DNA from: Isoetes taiwanensis
Lineage: Eukaryota > Streptophyta > Lycopodiopsida > Isoetales > Isoetaceae
Length of the DNA stretch: 64,000 nucleotides
Direction of reading: 5' to 3'
Assembly (NCBI GenBank): GCA_021234155.1
Contig: JAJEKV010000124.1
Location: forward strand, 1,054,001 to 1,118,000
Position 1 is the stretch's first letter. Every line of letters begins with the position of its first letter. Under the pieces are notes generated by a model, which saw only the letters and a list, made by a program, of their open reading frames with translations, searched no databases and had not been told where the DNA came from. Of this stretch, positions 45,906 to 54,149 are shown piece by piece. The translations under genes were made by a program, and so were the position numbers.

Positions 45906-46818
45906 CTAGAGCCGCCTTCGTTGCCTGGTTTCCCTGTCAATTAGTTCATTGTTAACCTGTGAATCTACTCTATTGTTGCTTGCATCACCCGCAATGTGGG
46001 CAAGGATATTCCCTAAGTTCGCCGCCATCACAGTACTTTGAGCAACCAGTTTAGCAGCTATTTGTTCATTATTGCTTTCCTTATCGTGCCGCAGATTACT
46101 AGTTCCCTCTCCAGAGCAACGTCCACTTTCGAATTGGACAAGTCTACTTAGACTTTTGATTGTCGATGATTTCAGGTTGCCATAAGGGCCTTTAGGAGAC
46201 TTGGCAAGCACATGCATGAGGAATGGTTCAAGAAAGTCTTTGGCCTGCTCATCACTCAAAAAGCAGTGACATCTTCTTGCACCCATAAGAGCCTCTCGGG
46301 CAATATAACCTCCAACATGAAGCTCCAAGCAGGTTGTATCAATTGGAGCAAATGCCTCAACGAGGTAAGCAGCCATAGACGGGGGAAATCCATTTTTATT
46401 TAAGGGGCTCTTCTCCTTAGTTTGTAGCTCGTACTTGATTTCCCCACTTAGGAGGGGGTCCCGATCCTCATCCTCTTCTCTGACTCATCCCCGTTTCGAC
46501 CGATCCCCGATCCGTATGAAAGAATATAGTTCTTAAGTCCGGATCATCTAGAAGAAAAACATTCCCATGCACCGCTATTGTCACCCTTGGCCTTAGCAAT
46601 ATCATATTCCTCGGCCCGGCAAAGATGGATATCATAATAAAGATCACATGTGCCATCTTCCGTTCTGTTCGCAGCTCATTATCCTTAACATCATATATTA
46701 GGCATCCCTCCCTAATAACTTTGAGGCACTCCAGATCATGAGCAGCAGATAGTGCATGCAGATGTGACTCACCTGAAGGACAAACGATGACAATAGTGAA
46801 GGACTTCTCGGTTGTCAA
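45906..46818 (-). pseudogene. Methyltransferase-like region following ParB domain
   Basis: 46818-46468 reads EKSFTIVIVCPSGESHLHAL and LKVIREGCLIYDVKDNELRT. In the shifted frame it continues DLYYDIHLCRAEEYDIAKAK where a catalytic DPPY-like loop would fall. 46376-45906 reads MAAYLVEAFAPIDTTCLELH then VGGYIAREALMGARRCHCFL and SDEQAKDFLEPFL, the pattern of a C-terminal SAM-binding motif I and strand 2. The tail (NNEQIAAKLVAQSTVMAANL) is helical. The same catalytic-then-SAM order as the 43651-44553 protein suggests a related but divergent methylase. Frameshifts near 46450 and 46640 indicate decay. The assignment rests on motif layout, so confidence is moderate. Confidence 0.45.
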
Positions 46819-47139
46819 TCCTATACACCGGTAAAGAAGCTACCGTAGTCCTTCGGTTCATGCCCATATCTCCTCTCCCACCCCGCCGTCCAACACAAAG
46901 AGTGATATATTTTTAAGGCCGGTTGAATCGGCAAGAGACCTTTGTACCCAATGGAGACTCAATCTTTGGATGGTGTCGTCTTCTCCAAAGAATCTTCTTC
47001 ACAAGGGCCACTTTTCTTCTCAACTCAGCCAAGACCTTAGGGGTAGAGTCTCCTTATGTTTTGTATTTTTAGCCTTCCAATTCTTTAGGAAGTCCTTTGA
47101 CCGTAATACAAACTTCTTGATGTCATCATTACTCGACCT

Positions 47140-47402
47140 TGTATTTGGGCAAAAGTATGTTTGGTGGGTATCAAAAGCATGCGTCCCCGACGCATCTTGG
47201 ACAAAGACTCATATAGCACCCCATATGGCAGCTTGTTTAGGGTGTTACCGGTACTAGCACATGGTAATTAGGTAATCAATAGAAATATGTAATTGACTCC
47301 AATGAATGACAAGTGGAATACTATGATAGAATAGTACATCCGTGGTGCTGATCTAAGTGTCTTGGGCTTTTTTTGATACCCACCAAAGATACTTTTGCCC
47401 AT
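47140..47402. repeat. 32-bp inverted repeat marking a local rearrangement
   Basis: GGGCAAAAGTATGTTTGGTG plus GGTATCAAAA (about 47147-47176) recurs inverted at about 47370-47401 with one mismatch. Coding-like minus-strand sequence lies on both sides in incompatible frames, so a piece of the gene was probably duplicated in inverse. Confidence 0.6.
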
Positions 47403-48157
47403 TTGTCCAAAGAATCCAATTTGAGATAATGCCACATCCCCCGATAGCCTTTGTAACTCAGCTCCTACAAACTTCTTCATTGTATCGCGTTACATCCTTT
47501 ACATGGTCTGCAAAGACTCAACGAAGGACATCCTATCCTTGGTGAAAGCACCCTTCTTGTATAAGACTTCCTTCTTTAAGCACCGGTCTAAAACCCAAAT
47601 GGTCTCAACACGCCTAGCCCCCGAAGTCTTTCTCATCTCTCGTCACATTCAAGTCAAAGATGCTTACATCAACAGGAGGCACCCTACCCATAGTATCCGG
47701 CAGCTTCCCTTGTGCATAAGCCGTCCCGCATTCATTCCACTTGAGCCATAATGCCTCCTTACAAAACACAATCTTATACGAAGTCATTTGGTCCCGACTG
47801 TTTGGATGAGCTTTCAGAAGGATCTGCAATGTCATCACCACCTTTTTTCTTTGATTTTCTTGCAGTCTTCTTCTTCTCCTGTATAATTGTCTGCGACAGA
47901 GTCCGCTCCAGCAGCTTGAATGCCTCAGACTTTGACCCGCCCTGTCTGGTGGGCAATGGGCAGCCATATTCCACCCATCGTTGATCGGGCGGCCCTGCAG
48001 CTTGCTCAACGTATGGACTGCAATAGTACGTACATTGAATCGATTATCATAGAATAGAAACACGCCGGGCGCGATTTGAATAGAATTGATGAAGAGAAAA
48101 ATCACGCCTGGCGTGAAATGAATAAAGTTACTAATGCAATTCCGCCAGCCGTGCAGG

Positions 48158-48313
48158 CTTTCAAATCAAACCAATTCACGCCAGGCGTGTTTTCAAATCA
48201 ATCGAATTCACGCCAGGCGTGTTTTCAAATCAATTGGTTGACTTGAAAACACGCCTGGCGTGAATTCGATTGATTTGAAAACACGCCTGGCGTGAATTGG
48301 TTTGATTTGAAAG
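48158..48313. repeat. Perfect 71-bp inverted repeat in a ParB-gene intron
   Basis: Arms 48158-48228 and 48243-48313 are exact reverse complements around a 14-nt loop. Each arm holds two CACGCCAGGCGTG palindromes, so the whole is a palindrome of palindromes. A further copy lies on each side (48105 and 48314). It could extrude as a cruciform or form a long RNA hairpin if transcribed. Confidence 0.95.
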
Positions 48314-49539
48314 CACGCCTGGCGTGAATACAATTTATGAAACCAGGTTGATTACCTTTTGTATAGAAATGTCTTCCCCATTTCATTCAAAGTTGCACTA
48401 ATCTCAGCCAAATCTGCAGGTGAAGTATTGGCATCCAAGATACGACACCTCCTATACGCATAGTGATTGTAGAACACTTTTTGGCCTGTTTGTTTGTTAC
48501 TTTTGATGATGGCCTTTTGTGCCTCAACGGAATGCTGCCCGCCGATGATGACATATTTAATATCATCACTTGATAATAGCTCCTCGGACGTTATTCACAC
48601 CTGCAGCTTGTTCGAGATCATATCCCAAGGTAGCACATCCACCGCATAGGCATTTGACCGGATTACTAATCATGCTCTGAACAATCTCCATGGCATGTGC
48701 TGGATCATATCTTCTGCTAACATAAATGGAGCTTGGTGAACGGATGAGGGACTTCACATGGATCGCAAAAGTTTCCTTAAGACCCAATGGATAATGGTCA
48801 GAGTATTTATTCAGCTTGTTCATGGCCTCTAGCTGCGCCACTCTGTCCTGTTCATTCTAAAAACAAAGCCTCCATGCCTTCGACAAACCGCAGTTGAACA
48901 TCCTTCCCTAGATCTAGGACCCTCTTAGAAGCTTTCAAGTCAGCTAATTCCCTAGCTTGTCGCAAATAGTGACTTGGTGTCGGTTTAGTGAACATGCCTC
49001 TACGCATTTTGTAACCCCTTGGCAAATAGATATTGGCGAATCGCTACATTGGTTGGCCAACCATACTTAAAATATGTCTCACCGCTCACATCTGTCTTCA
49101 TGAACGTATCCTTGTATGCGAGAGCTCTACACGCGAGTAAGTCCGAGTAGATCTTTCTTATGCTTCCTTGTAATCTCCAAGAGCAATTTGCGTTGGTGTC
49201 ATCCTCTTCCTCACAAGAGATTAGGATCCCTTGTTTGGCCATCTTGTCTGCTTCCTTTTTCCTCGAGAAGAGAGTTAAGTCGAGCTTGCCATTTGTCTTG
49301 GCAAGGTCAACGTACCACTCGGCACCCTCGTCCATTTCCTCTTCAGGGCAGGCAGGGTCAGTGGTTGCTATAAGAATCGGCCCTTCATCATCTAAGGTGA
49401 GATCATATGGTACTGCATCTGGGTCGTCTGCCCTTGCTTTCTTGGCAGGATTAGAACCCGAATTATTAGGGGTTTTCTTCCTCTTGAGCACTGCAAAAGA
49501 AGATGAGCACTTTTTAGAGTACTTTTCAGAACAAGAGAT

Positions 49540-49590
49540 CACGCTTGGCGTGCATTTAAACCTAAATTAGTACAAATCACGCTTGGCGTG
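49540..49590. repeat. Pair of CACGCTTGGCGTG near-palindromes
   Basis: Two identical 13-mers at 49540-49552 and 49578-49590 lie in intron 1 of the ParB gene, 38 bp apart. Same family as 48158 and 51589-51946. Confidence 0.85.
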
Positions 49591-50079
49591 TTGGTAGCTC
49601 CTATTATTGACCATGCTATGCGTGAATTTGAAACTAAATTATTTTGCATCCACATTTTAAGCTACATACCCTTCATGAATCCATATTTCACACTATTTAA
49701 CCTCATTGAACATTGCTATCTCCGACTATCTAACACCGCTATATTCTATATATAAAACAGAGCAAAATTATGTTCTACAGAACGGACAATCAGAGCATTA
49801 ACTGATGGTAATACTTAAAATTCATGCAAAGCATAATAACTCAAACTCATGCAAAGCATATTAACTGAAGGCAAGGAAATATCTCAAATTCATGCAAGCA
49901 TAATACTCTCCACACAGTGTGTATTCTGTGGCAAATTAAATACCTTGAATAGGGTTCTGTGTATTCTGTGTATTCTGATCAACGTCCTCTGAAACTTGAG
50001 AAGAGCCGGGTTTAGAGATTCCTCTTCCACCGCTTCCTCTTCCCCGTCCGCCTCGACCTCGATTCGCTTTAGAAGACAT

Positions 50080-50430
50080 CGCTGGAGTCGCCTAGTAACA
50101 GAGTCGGAAGGTCGCTTCGGATCTGGCCTTCGAGCTGCTTTCGAAGAAATAGCTTTTTCTACCTGTACGAGAAATAGAGAAATTTGAATTTCAAGAAAAC
50201 ACAAAATGCAGTTTCGAAATATTCTTGACACATACAAATAATAATGACGAAGACCCGTCCGCCGACTTCTTTCATTAAGTTTTTAAAAACCAATCTACCC
50301 AAAAAGTATCCCGCCAAATTTATCCCGCCTAAACGTAGTTAACCTAATCTTTCTTCTAATTCGAATTTTCCCCGACCGCCGAGTTTTCCATAGCGCCTTC
50401 AGCTTCTCAAATCAGCTTCAGAGACTCAAA
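50080..50430. promoter_or_regulatory. Divergent promoter region
   Basis: About 350 bp separate the minus-strand ParB-gene start (50079) from plus-strand coding-like sequence beginning near an ATG at 50444 (MATEFWYSSHS). The spacer has TATCCCGCC-type repeats but no clear TATA box. The arrangement suggests a shared bidirectional promoter. Confidence 0.35.
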
Positions 50431-50541
50431 TCAGCTTCTCAAGAATGGCTACAGAATTCTGGTACTCATCTCATTCCAATAGCTTGAACATTAATTTCCA
50501 ATAGTAGGTGTCTGAATAGCAATTTTCTGCGATTAATCGAA

Positions 50542-50776
50542 GATGAATGTTTCATGTTAACTACAAATCGAGAAAAGGAAAGTAGGATTATGCAAGATCG
50601 ACTCCATCGATCCGACCAGAACCGCCATGGAATTCGCGGGGATAAGTATGTCCGAGTTACAGTGATTAACTGCTGCGCTATGGATGAAGCTTTACCTCGC
50701 AGACACCCCGGTGGGGATACGGTTGGAGAAAGTGTTGGAACATTTGTTGCATGGCCAAGAAACCGCTTAAAAAAGG
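50542..50776 (+). CDS. Transposon-associated exon (GTFVAWP motif)
   Basis: Plus-strand exon reading MLTTNREKESRIMQDRLHRS, DKYVRVTVINCCAMDEALPR and then VGESVGTFVAWPRNRLKK up to a GTATGT donor. The phrase (V)G..(L/V)G(S/T)FVAWP followed by basic residues is typical of the domain found after the transposase in plant CACTA-like elements and Ulp1-bearing transposon proteins. Only this exon is recognisable. Continuation downstream is not evident. Its role in the element is unknown. Confidence 0.45.
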
Positions 50777-51249
50777 TATGTAACATGTATTACATTGTAG
50801 AAATATAGAAGTAGACAAAATTTGTTGTATTCATTGGAAAAAGATTACAATTGTATATAATCTGGATAAACTGGATAAACCAGACAAAATCCCAGACTAC
50901 TGTTTCAAGCCCGGTCTCTTTGTAGGCGGGCTATCGATATCTCCCATTTCCATTGCGGGGCATAGTGAATTCTTCCGTAAAACCCCAAAGAAAACACCGT
51001 GCTCTAGCTCCACCATCCCCGGCCGCTTTGCTCCACCTCCACCTCCACCTCCCCGCCCCCCGCCTCTGTTGAACCTCCAATGCATCGTATATAAGCGCTG
51101 CGGTAGTGGTTCCATTGGTTGAGCCATCTCCATTGCATCGTTATACCGCCTTGTGGTAGTGGTTCGTGTTGGGGCATCCGGGCATAGAGGCTAACCACTA
51201 AGAAACGCAGCCTCCTCATTTTGAATCTCGAAATGACGGATCACGAGAT

Positions 51250-51555
51250 TCACTCTCGATCAATGCATGTCTTGCATTCTCGGTGATTAGATAAGAGGGC
51301 CAGCCTCCTCAGGCGATTGGTAAGGGCCCCGCAGCCCGGATCTATCATTGCCCTGCGCTCTGCTGCCATCATCATTACTTGATCCAAGTACTCTAGGGGT
51401 TGCAAGACTGGTGCTCCAGCCGGATTGGTGCTCGGCTGCGGTTCAACCGGAGTGGAGATTGGAGCCGAAACTGGAGTTGGGCTGTGTGATTGCTGGCCCA
51501 AATGTAATTCCAATGCATCTTCGTCACCAATCGGGTGATTAATGTAACTTGGCAT
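51250..51555 (-). CDS. Unknown Pro-rich protein, 101 aa
   Basis: MPSYINHPIGDEDALELHLG, then a Pro/Thr-rich linker (TPVSAPISTPVEPQPST) and a helical end (MMMAAERRAMIDPGCGALTN). It lies between two clusters of CACGCC..GGCGTG palindromes on the same strand as the ParB gene. It may be a downstream exon of the gene whose promoter is at 52533. No family recognised. Confidence 0.35.
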   Translation of the reverse strand: MPSYINHPIGDEDALELHLGQQSHSPTPVSAPISTPVEPQPSTNPAGAPVLQPLEYLDQVMMMAAERRAMIDPGCGALTNRLRRLALLSNHRECKTCIDRE

Positions 51556-51588
51556 CTATCAATAGGAAGTGAGCGGAGTATCAGTATT

Positions 51589-51946
51589 CACGCCTGGCGT
51601 GTTATATTTATTTATTTATAAACTTAGAAACTAAGAGACACGCCCGGCGTGTTTAGCGTAAAAGTTGAAAGTAGGGATACAATTGTTTGCACGCTCAGCG
51701 TGTAAATTGCTATATAGGAAAAACTATACACGCTCGGCGTGCATTCAGCAGAGAGGGAGAAAAAAAAAACCTGTACAGATAGATAAGTAAATAGATAAAG
51801 GCCAGGCAAGCGTGTAAATAATTGCCTGGCCTTTATCTATTTACTTATCTATCTGTACAGTTTTTTTTTTCTCCCTCTCTGCTGAGTGCACGCCGAGCGT
51901 GTATTCATGTTGAAGGCTAAGGTTACCATAAAACACGCTTAGCGTG
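51589..51946. repeat. Six-copy CACGC(C/T)NGGCGTG palindrome cluster
   Basis: CACGCCTGGCGTG at 51589, CACGCCCGGCGTG at 51639, CACGCTCAGCGTG at 51690, CACGCTCGGCGTG at 51729, CACGCCGAGCGTG at 51889 and CACGCTTAGCGTG at 51934. Variation is mainly in the centre. The outer CACGC/GCGTG is invariant, as expected of protein-binding or methylation sites under constraint. Confidence 0.9.
51729..51901. repeat. ~80-bp inverted repeat
   Basis: Arms 51729-51809 and 51822-51901 are near-perfect complements, including CAGATAGATAAGTAAATAGA and a run of ten A/T, around a 12-nt centre. Each outer end is one of the palindromes above. Confidence 0.9.
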
Positions 51947-52279
51947 TTTCAAATATTATCTTTCAGATTTTTCTAATGCTTTCTACTACACTTATTCATA
52001 ATAGAAACTTGCATGCAATAGCATGATTAATTCAGGAAGAGAAACTCAAGAATTTACTCGAAACAAAAAGAAGCAGATGAAGTTTATAAAAAACTATTCT
52101 GGTTTTCATAAACATCATCTGCTTCCTCTGCCTCGAGCAAATGCAAAAGCTTGTCTTCTTGGATTAAACCTGCCATTGAGATGCAACTTAAAACTAAATG
52201 AAAACTAACCTTGAGTTCGAAATTTGGAAGGATTCAAGAACGGAGGACTATGCTTGTGGTTTTAATTCGGTGGCTTTTC

Positions 52280-52545
52280 GATTCGCACCTTAGTCCTCTG
52301 CTTTTTGGTTTTAATTCGAGTCTCGATTTCCTCCCTTTCTACGGATGCTTTCTGAGAACAAAAGGCGGAGTCTTTTAGTAAGTTAGGAATTGCCGAAACC
52401 AAACATCTAACATTGATGAATATAAATCTGCTCACCAAGATTTCGGACGGGCGGATCCAAACACAACAGAAGCGCAACCGGCAAATCGTATGAAGGAAGG
52501 AAGAAAATGTAGGAACTTTGAGAGCGTAAAATGGATTTATATAGG
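52280..52545 (-). promoter_or_regulatory. TATA promoter and first exons of a minus-strand gene
   Basis: The minus strand reads CCTATATAAATCC (52545-52533), a TATA box. Downstream are a short exon ending CCGAAATCTTG at a GTGAGC donor (about 52436) and, after TTGTTCTCAG, an exon encoding KASVEREEIETRIKTKKQRT. No ATG is seen in the first exon (ACG stands at a possible start). The promoter and its upstream AATTAGAAA..GCGTGAATAATT..AACACGCC..GCGC block match those at 53728-53790. Confidence 0.45.
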
Positions 52546-53300
52546 CACAATTAGAAAAAAAGTTAAGCGTGAATAATTGATTGCTTGAATTAACACGCCG
52601 GCGCGCACGGTCTTCCCGCCGAGACATGACATGTATATGGTATATATGAAGAATATTGCATTTCATGCAATAAATTCTCCATTTTTTTATTCCATTTATT
52701 GCATTCAAAAAATAGAATTTAGAAATTTTATATAGGCTAAATTAAAAATGATTTTAAAGGCAAAATTATGAAGGCTAAAAAATGACTTGTAAGGTTGGGG
52801 AATTGTTTTAGGGTCGATAGGAAAATTTCCTATGGTTCTTGTGATGAATCGAGATTTCTCATGTGGTTGATTTATAGTGTTCGAGACTTTGTTGAGACAA
52901 AATTTGCAGATACAAAATTTTAGAGATAACAACTTGGAGACAAAATAATTGGAGAAAAAAAGGTTGGATTTAATTCAAATAATTTTATGTACGTAAAAAC
53001 TGCTCAAGAACACTTTTTTGAAGAAAAATTTTATGACGAAAACTGTTTGATTTCATTCATAAGAGGAGAATGTACAGATGCCCGAAGGCTTTTCACAAAA
53101 TTACAGGAAAAAAATGCCCGGAGGCGTGTCCAAAGCTTCTGTAAGCAACCAAAAAAAAAAGGGGCCGCCCGGGATCTGCATCATTGATCTTCCACGTCTG
53201 CAACAAAGAAGGAAGAAAGGTGTTAGAAAAGAAAGAAAGGTGAAAAAAAAAAAAGGAGACATGCAAACCTGGCTCATCTCTCACCATTCTAAAAAACTGG

Positions 53301-53674
53301 TCAATTCTCGACCTTCCTCCTCATCCTCTTCCTCCCCTCCTCCTCCTCTTCCTCCTCCTCCTCTTGAGGAGATTTCATTCTCTCGTTTGAGGTCAAGCCA
53401 ACCACGGCGGCAGCGGTTTCATGCTCTTGGGAGGACATCTCCTCCTCTTCCTCCAACTCCTCCTCTTCCTCCTCTTCAGAATCAGAGGAATCAGAGGAGC
53501 TCAACTCCTCCTCTTCCATGTCAAAATCAGCATCATCCTCTGAATCGGAATCAGAGGAGAATTGGGCAAGAAAATCTATGAGGGGGGGAAGAGAGGGGGT
53601 TCTTCAACCCGACGTCTCTTTGACGAGACCTCGGGTTCTTCATGAAGTTCGAGCGCTGAGGCTGAACGCTTCAT
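53301..53674 (-). pseudogene. Acidic Ser/Glu-rich protein, one-base frameshift
   Basis: ATG at 53674 gives MKRSASALELHEEPEVSSKR and then RRR, a basic NLS-like start. After a seven-G run (53582-53588), where one base must be gained or lost, the frame continues LIDFLAQFSSDSDSEDDADF, then 53519-53301 MEEEELSSSDSSDSEEEEEE, a long acidic tract, and a basic RKRMRRK end. It has the same design as the protein at 31153-31551. The TATA box (53728-53737) lies about 55 bp upstream of the ATG. Role unknown. Confidence 0.5.
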
Positions 53675-53727
53675 GGCGGGCAGAAAAAAAAAAAATTGGG
53701 ACGTAATGGTCTTGAGGCGTGAACCGG

Positions 53728-53790
53728 ATTTATATAGGGTTAATTAGAAATTAGCGTGAATAATTTATTGCCTCAAATAACACGCCAGCG
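53728..53790 (-). promoter_or_regulatory. TATA box and conserved upstream block
   Basis: The minus strand reads CCCTATATAAATCC, followed upstream by AATTAGAAA, GCGTGAATAATT and AACACGCCAGCGC. The same series stands at 52533-52606. The CACGCC half-palindrome in both suggests that the palindrome family includes promoter operator sites. Confidence 0.6.
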
Positions 53791-54149
53791 CATTTGAAAT
53801 TCCACCACCTATATTATCTAGGGTATATTATTATGGATAATAAATTCTCACGTCTATTAGTTATATGTCTTTTTTCAGAATCATATATCCAAATTTTCGA
53901 TAATTAAAATTTGGATATATTTATATAAATGTCATTTCCTTGTTGTTGCCATGAAAATTCTTGTTTTAAATGATTTCGTTTACGCCCATTGTTATTATTA
54001 TATTAAACCTATTTCCAAGGAATTTCTTGCTTTTAAAAAAATTTGATTTACCTCTACATATTCCATAAATGTAATGTGCTTTTTTTTATCTTATGGTGTA
54101 ATAATTTTTTCTTACTCATTGACTAAAAAGGGTGCAATTTGCCTAGGTC

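Larger units (their letters stand above)
47410..50079 (-). pseudogene. RGG-box + ParB-like protein, frameshifted
   Basis: Exon 1 (50079-49944) begins MSSKANRGRGGRGRGSGGRG, an RGG box, and ends at a GT donor. Exon 2 starts after TTTTGCAG at 49490 (VLKRKKTPNNSGSNPAKKAR, NLS-like) and runs with an acidic middle to LFAKGLQN near 49010. Later frames read MFTKPTPSHYLRQARELADL, then HVKSLIRSPSSIYVSRRYDP with HAMEIVQSMISNP, then DDIKYVIIGGQHSVEAQKAI, YAYRRCRIL and ADLAEISATLNE. That is the ParB/sulfiredoxin-like layout, with GGQH..EA in the place of the bacterial GxHR..A motif. After an intron (about 48350-48030) PYVEQAAGPPDQRWVEYGCP resumes, then SYKIVFCKEALWLKWNECGT and PPVDVSIFDLNV. Frameshifts near 49005, 48860, 48575 and 47780 and stops near 47470 break it. 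It leads into the methyltransferase-like region at 46818, so it may have been one ParB-methylase gene. Confidence 0.6.

Noticed and set aside
49160-49570. 136-aa plus-strand ORF antisense to the ParB gene exon 2
   Set aside because: The minus strand has splice signals, an NLS and coherent composition; the plus frame is its shadow.
43651-50079. Bacterial contamination as the source of the ParB/methylase sequences
   Set aside because: The genes carry GT..AG introns and an RGG box, are AT-rich, and are embedded in plant repeats with the same palindromes throughout.
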